A stretch of DNA of 64,000 bases, from positions 294,743 through 358,742 of the forward strand of contig JAQGDQ010000229.1 in NCBI GenBank assembly GCA_030141605.1. Direction: 5' to 3'. Source of the DNA: Tubiluchus corallicola. Its lineage: Eukaryota > Priapulida > Priapulimorpha > Priapulimorphida > Tubiluchidae. Under the pieces are notes generated by a model, which had not been told where the DNA came from, made no database searches, and saw nothing but the letters and a program-made list of their open reading frames with translations. This document shows positions 14,297 to 26,496 of the stretch, one piece after another. The translations under genes and the position numbers were made by a program. The stretch's first letter is position 1. Every line of letters begins with the position of its first letter.

Positions 14297-14654
14297 TTTT
14301 TATTTTTTATTTTCTGCATTTTCTATGCGGGCTCACATTCGCGTCGCACTAGACAGGTCATTCTAGAGGACCAAAACTTCAAAAGCAAAGCACTTTACGG
14401 CTTTAGACAAGCGTACAACAGTCTGCGAGGATGACTAGTAAGACGGCCAGTGTGACTAGACAAACTTTATGACATTTCGCAAACCATAAAGCGCAAAATA
14501 TTCTCTCAAAATATGCAGTGAAGCAGTGTAATTATTTTGCTATACTAACGACAAAAGTACAGTCGAATATAGTCTATATTATATAGACCTTTCAGCAACG
14601 AAGGAAAATTTATATCCTTTATTTATAATATTAATGTAAATCAACTGAATTTTT

Positions 14655-14760
14655 ATACCAAAGCCTAAAGACAGGAATTGTGAAAAGTTAGACAGCCTGG
14701 ATTTGAACCAGGAATCTGCAGCTTGCAAGGTTGACGTCATAACCAATCTAATGTGAGCGA
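14655..14760 (-). repeat. tRNA-derived SINE head (fragment)
   Basis: The minus strand carries a B box ggttcaaatcc closed by complementary cctgg/ccagg bases (a T-arm), with an anticodon-arm-like cttgcaag upstream. The 3' flank matches the element at 13.45 kb. A decayed member of the same tRNA-related family. Confidence 0.5.
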
Positions 14761-15364
14761 GCTAACATTGGAATTAACGCATAGGCACTAAGCACAGTTT
14801 AAGGCATCAAGGCCCAGGCGGCACCAAGCTGACAAAAAATTGAGAACAGGTAAAAGGCCTTTCACGCGGTAGAGGGTTACAAGAGATTTAGGTACCTTGA
14901 CTGTTTTTTTCACATCACTATATAGTATTATAGTAGGGTTTTCGACTTTTGTCATCATGTTTTTACCTATTACCATGACAAGTTGGGAACACTGTAAGTC
15001 TGTAACCACATCCGCAATAGCCATTAACTAAGTCCCAGATCAGGAAGTATTATGATCAATTGTTCATGAAGTGGGGTTATTTTAACTCCTTGTTTAACAA
15101 CATTCTGTTTTTTTCCATCAGCAGGCATCATACCTTCTTTTCTCCAGCTGATTTATTTAATTAAAATTTCATTTAAAAGTAAATAAATAATTTAAGTGGC
15201 GTAAGTCGTATATAGAGCAATGGAATTTGTTTTATATATAATTTTTATGTGCTTTGAGCTGCGAAACGTGCATGCCGTGGCGCGGGGTAAGGACAGGCTG
15301 GAGCATCAGGTGTTGGGTGTGCTTAGAAGGTACCAGTACACCTGAATCCAGCCGAGCTTTTAGA

Positions 15365-15415
15365 ACCCTTTAGAAATTTAGGTCCCTGGTTCAAAACCAG
15401 GTGTATCAATTTTTT
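15365..15415 (+). repeat. Possible SINE remnant with T-arm-like hairpin
   Basis: cctggttcaaaaccagg is a T-arm-like hairpin resembling a B box, followed by gtgtatcaattttttaca, similar to the flanks of the two minus-strand fragments above. Too short to be sure. Confidence 0.3.
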
Positions 15416-16312
15416 ACATATCCTATTTGAATTTCCTGGCTCAAATGCTGACTGTATCACAAGTCTTTACATTTTTAAGTTTCGATGTTAGTGTATCAAA
15501 AATTCAATTAACTGTGGTTTTGTTCCATCATTTCTATCCTTCGATGCGTACTCTTACTCATAGTATTCTCCATACACAAATTAATTAGCTGTGTATTTTG
15601 ACAACAAGCCACAAACAGCTTCAGCTGGCAAGCAGATACATAATATGCAAACGCGGCCCGCTGTACCTATGCAAAAATCAAAATCTGATTTAGAATTTTT
15701 CCAAAATTTATCCGATCTGAAATTTTTGCGACCTGCACTTTCGAAGTACAAGTCTATTTTTTGAATTATTAAACTTGAAATGCTGTTAAAATAATCGGTT
15801 GCCTCTGACAGATAAGGCCTTTGGTATGATAAATGTTAAAATGAGTTTAACATCGCAGTCTGATACCGATTTGCAGGACTGGCCAACAAGACCGGTCGCA
15901 ACATGTGGATTCGGTATTACTTCTTTCTACCGACCGGCGCAGAGAAACAGCATTTTGAAACTTGTAATGAGAACAGGAGAGAAAAATTGAACTGTTATCA
16001 CCTGAAATGAAGGGCGAGCACGCAGCCAAGCTACCGCTGAGGTATTTCATCCCTTTGGAAAAACTATAGATGTCATTATCGCACTACGTGATAAATTTGA
16101 ATTGCTCTAAGTGGCAAAATTTTCGACCAAAGGAAGAGTAAATTTCGCCATAAAGACTTATGGCAGGTTTGCTGGAATTCTCTGTGTTATATGGGACGTT
16201 ACCAGTTATATAGGCTCGCACTGCGTGAAAGATTATTTATTTATTTATATATTTATACTTGTACCAGCGCGAGTTCAAGTTATTAGTTTGACGATTATTG
16301 TGCCTTGGAGAA

Positions 16313-16353
16313 ATCTCTCTCTCGCTCGCTCTCGCTCTCCCACTCTCTCTTTT
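16313..16353. repeat. (CT)n-rich microsatellite
   Basis: Interrupted CTCTCG/CTCGCT run. Confidence 0.85.
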
Positions 16354-16719
16354 GCTATTTGTGCAAACCATTTCAACAAATTTTCTGTGAAATGACTGCA
16401 CTGATTTCACGTGATCTGGCAAGGCTGGTCGCCCCGACTATTGTCTAACATAAATATGAAGACTCAAGGGCCAAAGTCAGTGTCAAGATCAGGCTAAACA
16501 TGTAATTTCACCAAAACGATTGTAAAGTTCGGAATATATCATCTAGTGTCACTAAACTGATCAGTGATGTTGCTTAATGAGGTCTTTTTAATCCCTAAAC
16601 TAACCAAATAAAATTAATGCCAATGATGATACATTGCAACAATGAATAATAATGATTATGAATAACATAATAAATAACATGAAGTGTATGTAACCTGGCA
16701 TTATCAAACGTAGTGCTCA

Positions 16720-17391
16720 AATGTAAGATTGAAGACCTTATGCCCCTGCAAGCTGTCGCTTATTAGAGTGTAGATTAATACGCTAATGCTGCTAGTAAAG
16801 CAGCTCTATTAGCTAAATATTTAAAAGCCGCAGTCAGATCGGTAAAAGCAAACAATAACATACAGATGATACTGCATAAGATGATACTGGTTTTGTTCAC
16901 ACGATTTGCAAATCTGTTTTCAGATCAATATAATTATTACGTGTCCATATAAAACTCATGCAGTGGAGGCCGGACCCACAAAATATTCGAGTGATGTACA
17001 CCGTCGGACTACACAGAGCCTAGGACCCAGTTTTAGGTAGGCTATTTCAACTCACAACTTCTAGACACATAAGTTATTTGGACACATTGGCCATTTGGAC
17101 ACAAGGTAATTTGGACATTTAGTTATTTGGACACATGGGCTATTTTGACACTAGGTGCTTCGGACGCACAGTAATTATATTGATCTGTAAACCGGTTTAC
17201 AAATCGTGTGAACAACATCATTATCACCTTATGTAGCCTTATATCATTGCTTGTTCCTTTACTGAGATTTTTGGGGCTAGGGCTTTCATACATTTAGCTA
17301 ATAGAGCTGCATTGCTAACATCATTAGCACATTAGCCCACACTTTAATAAGCGACAGCTTGCAGGGGCATAAAGTCCTCAGTCTTGCAAGC
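16720..17391. mobile_element. Foldback/MITE-like element with ~230-bp inverted arms
   Basis: The left arm (about 16,720-16,950) and right arm (about 17,160-17,391) are imperfect reverse complements along their length. Matching blocks are atgcccctgcaagctgtcgc, gcagctctattagctaaat, tgttcacacgattt and cagatcaatataatta. The loop of about 210 bp holds a degenerate short tandem array built on atttggacac (about 17,070-17,150). No open frame is present, so it would be non-autonomous. I could not define a target-site duplication. Confidence 0.75.
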
Positions 17392-17399
17392 TTATAATA

Positions 17400-20290
17400 G
17401 ACAGAGTGTGTTGTAGAAGCATAGAGTCTTAATTGTATGTATAGCTGCAACAAAACCGGCTTATTATGGTTCATGCAATGATTTCAGGTAATTTATGAAG
17501 CCAACATAACGCACAAGCAGGAAATGAAGTGGGGCGATTTGTCTGATATTGTGTTTGTAACACGGTTTAACATGGTGTTACTCATCAATGGGCCGGGACA
17601 AGAGACAAATTTTACGTAAGTTTGTAGTAAAATAAATATAATATTCTTAATAACCATAATATTTTGTGTTATAAAAGCTTAAATTTAGAAAAAAAGCTTA
17701 AAAGTTATAAAAGACTTTAAGCTGTTTTTATTATTTACCGACGGATAGCATGCGGTATTAAAATCGAACAATCTCAAAGTTCAATGTAATATATATATAA
17801 TTATATAGGTAAACTTAATTTAATAAATTATAGTAACACAAAAGTGCCAAAAGAGCTCTGTACAAGTAGGAGAAGCTACACAAAGACTGTTCTTAGCTGG
17901 GAAATAAAGATGATTTACGATCAAAAAAGAACATCAACGATATAAAAAACATATTACAAACATCATTATAATTATAGACTTCAGCTAATTGTACAAGTTG
18001 GCAACTGTGTTGAGACACGGCAACAAAAAAGAAAAGGCAAGCAAACAACAAACAAGCAAATAAATATACACTAATAATATAACTACTTTATATCGTGCAT
18101 TGTGAAAACGTGTTGGCATCATCCATTTACAAGAACAAGAAGATATAGTTCACAGTACATTAATTCTGAAAACGTGTTGTCACTGCTGTGCCTTCAATTG
18201 GTAAGAAGAGGAAACATCAAATATTAGTGCTTCTTTAATGGTTAAAGAATTAAAGTCAAGTACAGGATAACAGCTCACCGTTGTTCCTTTTTCCCCAGAC
18301 ACGACTTCAAACAATTGCCCATGATACTTCGCTTGAAACGATCATTTTATCATTACACTAATATAAAATACTACCAACGTAATTGTCTCCACGACATTTC
18401 GCGCGTTTCTTATGACTTTAATACTGTTGCAGAAGCCAAATTTCTTGTTTATTTAAATGTTAGTATTGTTGTTATTCACATGTTTACAAAGATACATAAA
18501 ACACGAAGAGTTTCACGCTTGTACAGTGGATGTATCAGATTGTGGAAGCTGTTGTTAGCTCGCGTGCATCATTCAGTTGCATTCTATTTGCTAGCTCAGC
18601 GTGCGTGAGTTTATGAAGCCTAGTATCGATCCAGGTAGCATGAGCGCCAACTCCGTGCAGGGGTGTCCAGAGTGAACACTTGTGCACGTTGTGACCACAA
18701 GAAAGAGTTAAGATAACGGCTTAACCTGTTCTACTAATCTTTTTCCTCCAACTTTTTGACAAAAGATTAGTTTGTATAGAACCTTTTATGACTTTAATTA
18801 TTTTCTGAAAGAAAGGCATAAAACCTCCAAAGTTGGTGTTTTCCTCTGTTTTATCAAAACTTGTGTACTCCATATAGCTTGAGCAAATGGAAACACAAAA
18901 CAAATGGAGAAGTTGATAACGGTTGGATATCTATTTATTATTCGGCACTAATATATACAACACATAGTTAGCAAATGTGTATCAAAACACGTATTTACAG
19001 TAAAGACACAAAAAGGTGGACATAAAAATGAGTCCTAGGATTATTTAGAGGTACACGGCTTTTGGGAACCTACATTCTCACGTTTAAACCCACTTACAAG
19101 CTGCACAAGCAGATCCAAGAAAAATCGACTTTTGCAAACATTATGGCATCCTGGAAAATATAAGTGCACTCCCATGCAAAAAGAATAAGACATGGTTACA
19201 AGGTGTGGCACACATTACTTTAACAACTTTTGTATATGTTCATATTATCTATTTGCATAATGCAAGACAAAACACGAGTCATGATTGCTGAATATGAAAC
19301 ATATCTAATAACAAGAAAAAGTATTAGAAATGGGATACTGACACTCAGAAGTGACCTTAATATAGAAAAGCTGCTAGCACAAGAATTTTGCCCATTTATG
19401 ATACATACTAGAGGTTCAGACACAACTATGTGTATAACCCAGCAGAAAAATTATCTTTATAATAACAATTAAGTGACTATTACAAAAATATGAAGCAAAC
19501 TGCATGTTTTAATAAACAAAACAACAATTATTATTATGATACTCGGGCACATTTTTATCAACTTAGTAAGAGCTTAATTGTAGTTTTCTTATATGATAAA
19601 CATTGTTAATTAAAAGTAACTTTACATAACCACATAACATGCTACTATGCTATAGGTATAACACGGATTTTATATTATAATCAAAACAGAACACGATATA
19701 ACCTATATAACAAAGCTCTAAGATTAGAATTATTTCTATCTATGAGAGTTGGTGACCTGCTGCACTGAGTGTAGAGAAAAAATGGCACCAGTAAAGAAAA
19801 CAGTTTAGGAAATAAGGAAAGTTATACTACATGTTAAAGAATTATATAAAATTTTCAGAAATTGAATTTAGCGAAGCTGAGTGCAACACATTTGTCCAAA
19901 ATGAAAGTTTAATTTCAGCAAGGAGCTTAACTAACACCTGATAGTAATGCATTAAAATAGATTTTTGGGGGGAATGCTAATTGCAATCTTAACTTGTGAA
20001 TTACAGCTGTAGTGATAAGGACAAAGGCATGAAGATGTCATTTGATGCTACGACGCCTAAAAAATAGAAACACTTACAAAATGCAGTTGGGACTGCATCA
20101 AGCATTACCTAGATCTGCTTTGATCTCTGGAGGTTGCTTGCATGTGTACAGAGGTAGAGAGGCCTTTGACAGAGGTACATATGTCTCTCTTGACAGTGAT
20201 ATGGATGTAATACTTTCATCAGAAAAAAGGATGTTCATGTTGCAAAATTTAAATTAACTTTGCAACATATGTCTTTCTTGTTAGTTTGCT
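17400..20290. other. Gene-free stretch, may include 3' UTR of the minus-strand gene
   Basis: No supported coding exon. A minus-strand AATAAA at about 18,932-18,937 is a possible distant poly(A) signal for the gene ending at 20,940, but nothing else supports a 2-kb 3' UTR. A plus-strand frame at 18,315-18,608 (97 codons) has no recognisable features. Confidence 0.35.
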
Positions 20291-20302
20291 AACTCCCGTT
20301 AC

Positions 20303-20478
20303 AGATTGGTGATGCTTCAGCCTTATTGTGGAGTTAAGGACCCAGTCGCATTTAACACAGAGCTTGTTCACTCAAAATTGTTATTAAAGCTAGTTAAAGA
20401 AATGAATGGGACTTTCTGGCCACCTTCCTCAGCCTTAATTGTACCTGGCAGAGAGATGACTACTAGCCGATTGTGAAG
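20303..20478 (+). pseudogene. Possible coding remnant, unrecognised
   Basis: After an acceptor-like ttacag, a plus-strand frame of about 55 codons reads as plausible protein (for example GVKDPVAFNTELVHSK, EMNGTFWPPSSALIVPG) and ends in TGA. A further plus-strand frame at 20,567-20,806 also looks protein-like (LDCWAETALECHTLEEVIDI). They cannot be joined in one frame and overlap the 3' flank of the minus-strand gene. I do not recognise them; a decayed transposase or gene fragment is possible, or chance. Confidence 0.2.
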
Positions 20479-20939
20479 CAAACAATGGGTGTCATATTAT
20501 TATATAAATTCTATGGCCTGCTGTTAGGTAAACAATGAATACCATGTTACACAATACAAAATTGATTTGACTGCATTGGATTGTTGGGCAGAAACAGCCC
20601 TTGAATGTCACACTCTTGAAGAAGTGATTGATATTGCAGTTAGGAATCTCTTTATGCGCATGTGCGGCACTCAAATTTATAAGACCTGGTCATGTGTGGG
20701 AGGAACAAAGGTAGCTGAGCAACGGGCTAGATACCCACCTTGTATGCTGAGGCTTGGTAAATTAATGCTACAAAAATCCCTATGCTCCTACAACAGTTAC
20801 AGATAATTTCAGGAAAAACTGCAAGTTGGATGTCCTCTTCTGCAAACACAGAGGCACCCCTGGATGGCCTAGCCCATTTTCCTCTTCCTCGTGAGAAAGA
20901 AAGTGAACAGGAGGGATCTTGTGAAGGTGAGTCGTCGTT

Positions 20940-21068
20940 CTACTTCAGAGACATTAACACTTTATCTACTTGATCTTGCACCATGCTACACATTTCAGAC
21001 ACTGGAGTCATATCCTCCATCACGTCTTCTGAAAGTTGTTCGTCTGAACATTGCTTACCACTCTCCAT
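20940..21068 (-). CDS. Exon 6 (last) of the single-finger gene
   Basis: Acceptor ttctag/ATGGAG; 42 codons rich in Glu, Asp, Met and Ser, then TAG. Open from the acceptor to the stop and in phase with exon 5. Confidence 0.7.
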   Translation of the reverse strand: MESGKQCSDEQLSEDVMEDMTPVSEMCSMVQDQVDKVLMSLK

Positions 21069-24000
21069 CTAGAAATAACATTTATTTAATTATCTTACAT
21101 GTGTTTTCACATACGAAAAGAACATTAAGTCATGTTCACTCTAGCAGAATTATACTTAGAATGAAGCTTGCCACATTTCTGATTTCTGATTCATGGCCCA
21201 GCAATTCATAGCCAAAACAGTAGCTGTCTTTTACTATTTATGACAAGTTTAAACTGCACTAGTGAAAATTATCAGCCCGTCAAAACTGCACATAAGATAG
21301 TAGCCATAATTCTTGAAATTTGGATTAATTTTTACATTGCATAACTGAACTGGTAATAAGTGAGAACCAATGCCATTCTAAAATGTCTGCACACCATCAC
21401 TAAGTATAAGAATAATGCGATTCAAAATTTACCATGCATCAATATATAATTTTGAAGGAGTAAATTAGAGAGAAGTGCACACATTGTACGACATTAGGCA
21501 AAAGAAGTAAATTAACCTGATGACAGAGATTTGATTCAGATGGACCAGCTTCAACAGAATCCTGTGGCATTGATGAAGACATGAATCCATCTTGTTCAGA
21601 TGTTGTACTAGTATCACCCTGTTATTTCAAAAATATCACAAAATTAACTCTACATACATAAAATGATTGGCAAAAAACATACAATCACAACTTTTCTTGC
21701 TTAGTATTTGATTTTTCCACATTATTATACTTTGACTATAATAACGCATAAGACAAATTCCATATAACATGTGGATAACTGTTATTATCAATTTGCCTAT
21801 TAGATGTTGATCTGCATAGCAGGCAGTACTGTTGATTTACAAGAAATAATAACATGTGGAGACAAAACCGATAACAAATGAAAACAACTATACGCAGTGG
21901 AGAGTACAACTATGAGCAACAAAGAGGCAGGCAAAACCTTATCAATAAGTGGCACTGTTTTAATAAAGAGAATTGTTCTTAAAAGTTATGTCAATACTGA
22001 AAAACCTGATTGCAAAAAGAAGTCTGGTGCCTAAGCAATTAGCTCTTCCTTCAACTAGAACTTACAGATAGAGGATACACAAACAACTTCTTTTTCGCTA
22101 ATGTGTGTAAGAGCTCTAAAGTTATTTTATGCAATTCCTCTAAATAGTTTTGCTGTGTTGTCCTGAACAGACGAACTGGCCCATCCAAATTTAACTGATC
22201 TCGCAACTGACGATGAAAATTGGACATTAGTGACTTTCGAGTAACTTCAATGTGTAAAAGTACTTCTTCAGATCCTGAAAATAGAATGAACTTACAGCAA
22301 CATCACTAGCATGTAGCATGACTATGATTAATTGATCAAATAATAGGAAGAAGGTAAGTGTGAAAAATAAATATGTTTCACACATAGCTGAAAGAGTCAC
22401 TTTGAACTAATCTGAACATATGCAGTTAATTAGATGTCAAACTTTACAAATGAAACTCCTACACAGACTTACTAGGGACTAGGGCCAAGGAACTCAGTTT
22501 AATGACTAATCAGCTGTTAGAAAGCAGAGAAATATGTTAACATAACATTAACAAATTAAAATTGTTTACGGCAAAGGGAATAAAGAATGTGCTTAGCAGT
22601 AGGAGTTAAGCAATGCCAAGCCTAGTGAGCCAAAGGGTGGGTAGCCACTATTCTATACTTATGCTGGATGATTTCATTTGCCTTTTCTTTTGTTGCAGCA
22701 GGACACACAAAGGGACTTTTTTAGGTCAACATCTAACCTTAGACTATTTAGCTTGATAATAAACCAGGGTTTTGTCTAGCCCTCCTCTAGGAGTGAGCAT
22801 GGAACATAAAATCGAGTTATTTTAATTCGGATTCGATTCGAATCCAAAATAATGGATTAGAATAATTTACCATTTCAATTACATACATTCTTTATCACTA
22901 AAAGGTTTGAAACAGCATGCAATCATCACAATTTAGTGGATTTTCTGAATACAATTTTGATACAAATTATTAGAGTTACTGCAGAACAATATCAAGCAAT
23001 ATGCATCATCTTTCCAATACTGCTTTTTATTTGTAATTTGAAAATTTAGAAGAAAATCTTAAAACTGAATACATTTTCGATTCGTATTCGAAATCTTGAA
23101 AAGTCAAAAAACCGATGGATTAAAATTTGTTTTTTCATAAAAAAGGCTCACCCCTACCTTCCAAAATGAGCAGGCACTTATCACTAAGTGCCAGTATCTG
23201 GTTTTCAAGGGTGGTTACAGCTATAAATCCGAAAAAACAGCATGTTCCAAGACGGCCGATTTTCATTTGAAAAAAAGCAGCTAATCACAGTTAAGCGGCT
23301 ATTTCAAAATAATCTAATGTTTACATTATTAGACATCATATATTACATAGATACACCACATAATTATATATACACATATAAATAACTACTTTACCCATTT
23401 CTCGCACTTTTTTTATATGTCTTACAGGGTATAAAAGTACTATTGCTGGTATATGGATTATTCTCCTACTCTTCTTCCGTAAATGGTACGTGGCATGAGT
23501 TGTTTTCGGTGCAAAAGTTTTTGTTCCAACGCCCTTATCCCTGGAATTAATTTACAGCAAATAAATTTTTTCAGACCTAGATGTCACAAACACAGTGCAT
23601 GCAGTTAGGTAGCACCTGCATATAGCATTTAAGCACCCGATACAAATGTGTTGTATTCTCTCAGTAGTTCAGTATCATTTAATGAAACGAAACAATGATT
23701 TTAAACAAAATTTGATGTTACTACTTGTGAAAAACACAGGCACCAGTACATGTTAAATTAACAATAATTTGGTTTCCCTGTTAAACTTGATATTAACTGA
23801 GACAGGCCCCACAGTCAATCAGTACACTTGTACGATTACGAGAACAAGATATCCTGACCTGAATAGTTTTATCTAATGTTGGGTGTTAAGTATCTAGAAC
23901 ATGATAATGTCGAAAAAGCAGAAAACTGCTTTAAATTATTATAAATCGAAGGAAGGTAGAGTTCAGAAGCATGTAAAAGTTCAAATTTTACTGTGCTTCC

Positions 24001-26496
24001 ATAATTCAGCATTGAGAAGCAGGGATTTTAACGATGACGATATGTGTCGATAATTATTATCGATTATCGTGTCCATATGAAAAATTGTTATTACTGTTAT
24101 CGCATCGATATTGTTCTAGGAATAACATTATCGCATCAAATATTATGTATCATTGCTTATCATATTCTTTTATCAAATCGCTTCACTTTGTTTTCCCATT
24201 TATATGTGTTTCATAAGGTTGTTCGAATTATTTACTTGTACCTTCTTCCTGCAATAGCGGCTGTGTTCAGTCAGTTTAGTAACACGAGGATTGCCAAGTA
24301 CTATATTTCTAGACGCACTTTCCAGTTATGTGCTAGCAGTGCAGCTCACTCAAATAAATATAATAAGTAGTAATAGTTCTATGCATTAGTTGCTTACTCA
24401 TAATATTATATTTATATTATATTATATTATAAGTTCATATTTATATAATATATTTATAAATATTAATATACTTATCTGTCACAGCTCATACATATTAGTA
24501 TTATTATATGACTAAATAGAGAAGTGAACTTGGTTATGAATTACGCATATCTATGATCTTTAATCGGGAATTACAAGACTGTACCGGGGGGTTGGGGGCT
24601 CAATGCCCAACTCAGTCATATTGAAGACTAAAAATGGTACCCCTGGTTGTTTGACCAAATATCGAAGTAATTCGCGGGTAATAATAATTGAGCCCTCCTT
24701 GGAAATAAGTATTGAGTTATGTAACGTGTTATCCATGTACCAAGTCCTAAACAAAATTTTATACAAACATTACATTGCAGGATACAGTTTACAAAAGAAA
24801 AATACTTTAAAAACCAGAATTGCTACGCTACAGGAAAGCTATGCTTCACACATTAACAAAGAGTAGGATAACGTTCGGATGTTATCTTCGATTTTCTTCA
24901 AGATGACGCCAATATTCTATGTAATTTGGAAAAGAATAAAGCATAAGAAGGGTGAAAGAAATCGCTCAAGAGTGTTTCAGTGGAATGCAAAAAATGTAGA
25001 GCTTGCCCGTGGTATAAACTGATTTTCTTACTCTTTCAATAATGCATTGCTACTTTGTAAGCCTAAATGCAGAGGAAAGTGCACTAACCAGTTCAAGGAA
25101 CCATAGCCCTACTTAGATATAGAAAGACTTATTAATAGAAAGAGCATTAATGTATGCTATTTAAAATTAGTTACCTTAATGCTTGGTGACTGGCTTCTCT
25201 TGATATGGTTTGTTTATGAGCATCAGCTGATTGCTCCACAATTTCCTCTAGTGAAACATGCCTCTTATCAAGCCCAAGGGCTACACTACACTCTCTAGTT
25301 AGCAGTTCGCTCAACAGAGGGGAAGCTTGGTTTGTAACATTAGTAGCTGTATGAATGGCTGGTTTCACGTCAGTGAATTCAAAGCTAGTATTACCACTAC
25401 ATAATATATTTACATCACTATCTTTGGGATTTTCTATTTCACAATTCGATGAATTGTCAGTCTTAACGCGTAGACTTAACTCCGGTATGAACGTTGAATA
25501 TGGTTCAGAAGCAGCAATTCCAATGGGAACACTAGTTCCACTAGTAAACTGTCCTGAATCTCCTGCTTCAAAAACAGATTGTTTTGACAGGTTGTTTGTA
25601 AGGTTATTAACTTCACCATAGTCCTGGCAGGTATGTGAATAAGATGTGTTATCATTCAACACTTGTCCAGAAATAGCAGAAATGTTACAAACTGCATCAC
25701 CCGGATCATGTCCTTCCGATACAAGTACTTTACAATGCGCATCAAGTGCATGCATAAAGTAACTAGCATCTGTATTGAACAGAATGCTGCATGTAACACA
25801 CTTATACTGCACGCGTGTTGAGCTGCAAGCAGTTACATCATTGACAAATGTTTCTGCGTTCTCAGCAAAAAACGTGCCACAACTTGTCCATTGTGGCTCC
25901 TGTTTTACTTCTACATCCTAAAAATAGGTAAAAATAGAAGCCACTGCATTTGAATGTCTATTAACATCTAAGCAAAACAGAGAAGAAAAACAGCACCAAT
26001 ATAGATGCAGAGGCACATAATATTTCAATATTACTAGTGTTTCAATATTCTGCACAACTTTATAATTGTATTACAATGGAAATAATAACAAAAAATAAAA
26101 ATAACAAAAGTATTTTTAAATTAACTATATAGATACAGAATTCTATATACAAGCAAGCACAAGCATAATTACATTATGATAGTAATTGTTAGCACAGTTT
26201 ACTTTTTAGCAAAACTTTGTTAAAAACTAGATCTCTGGCTAAGTCCAGTCAAAATATAAAAGACATTACATTAAAAATAAAAAGCAAAATTAGTCCATAA
26301 AAGCTATTATTATAATTATTTTCAATTAAACCACAAAATTTATAATAGACAACTTTTCTGTGCCTGTTTCAATGTTAAATACACAAAAAATTCTAAATAA
26401 TAATTGATCTTACATTGAAAATAGCCTTATTTTGCCTTGCCAACTGATTTCAATTTTGATTTTCAAGAAATTCCAAAAAAAACTTACCATATACAT
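20940..26496 (-). CDS. Uncharacterised protein with one N-terminal C2H2 finger (six exons)
   Basis: Six minus-strand exons join in frame: 26,488-26,496, 25,175-25,917, 23,395-23,540, 22,066-22,274, 21,517-21,618 and 20,940-21,068. Phases run 0, 2, 1, 0, 0, giving 445 residues plus stop. The start is ATG TAT ATG directly before a consensus donor; this tiny first exon is the least certain part. Residues 5-11 include the SUMO-type motif VKQEP. Residues 41-65 form a C2H2 finger (Cys43, Cys46, His59, His64) followed by LVSEGHDPG. Then comes a long Ser/Thr/acidic region and a basic, probably helical part (RKKSRR, IHIPAIVLLYPVRHIKKVRE, then EVLLHIEVTRKSLM). The finger and its tail closely match the start of the divergent gene at 33,174, so the two are probably duplicates of a module. 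A nuclear, DNA-linked role is inferred from the finger and the SUMO motif only; the C-terminal region is not recognised. Confidence 0.7.
21517..21618 (-). CDS. Exon 5 of the single-finger gene
   Basis: Acceptor ataacag/GGTGAT and donor CAG/GTTAAT; exactly 34 codons, Ser- and acid-rich (GDTSTTSEQDGF...). Confidence 0.7.
22066..22274 (-). CDS. Exon 4 of the single-finger gene
   Basis: Acceptor attttcag/GATC and donor TATCT/GTAAGT; 70 codons in frame. Codes for a charged, Leu-rich, probably helical segment (EEVLLHIEVTRKSLM to LELLHTLAKKKLFVYP). Other frames contain stops, which supports the phase. Confidence 0.75.
22788..23156. mobile_element. hAT-like MITE in the intron between exons 3 and 4
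   Basis: Ends are near-perfect inverted repeats: taggagtgagc at the left and the complement of taggggtgagcc at the right, typical of hAT termini. Subterminal ttcgattcgaatcc-like motifs occur near both ends. No coding capacity and no clear 8-bp target-site duplication. Confidence 0.6.
23395..23540 (-). CDS. Exon 3 of the single-finger gene
   Basis: Acceptor attccag/GG and donor ATGG/GTAAAG give phases 2 in and 1 out, matching both neighbours. Codes for a strongly basic stretch (HLRKKSRR, then VRHIKKVREMG). A nearer consensus donor (CCT/GTAAGA) would put the next exon out of frame. Confidence 0.65.
24021..24570. mobile_element. hAT-like MITE, copy 1 (3' end degraded)
   Basis: Begins agggattttaacgat and is collinear with the element at 44,548-45,134 (shared ggttgtt.gaat, tgtac.ttcttcct, agtggctgt-like and tgccaagt blocks). 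Lies in the intron between exons 2 and 3 of the single-finger gene. The right terminal repeat is not recognisable. Confidence 0.6.
25175..25917 (-). CDS. Exon 2 of the single-finger gene
   Basis: Acceptor tttttag before GATGTAGAAG and donor AAG/GTAACT. Codes for the VKQEP motif, the C2H2 finger and a Ser/Thr-rich acidic region ending ISREASHQAL. An open frame from the internal residue M at 25,812 covers most of the exon. Confidence 0.8.
26488..26496 (-). CDS. Exon 1 coding part (start) of the single-finger gene
   Basis: Three codons (ATG TAT ATG) followed by the donor GTAAGT. The frame enters the next exon in phase 0. A short upstream ORF begins at an ATG about 40 bases earlier in the presumed 5' UTR. 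The start is inferred from position and phase only. Confidence 0.45.

Noticed and set aside
23440-23452. Consensus donor CCT/GTAAGA in exon 3 of the single-finger gene
   Set aside because: It leaves phase 0, and the next exon in phase 0 has a stop; the later donor ATGG/GTAAAG keeps the frame.
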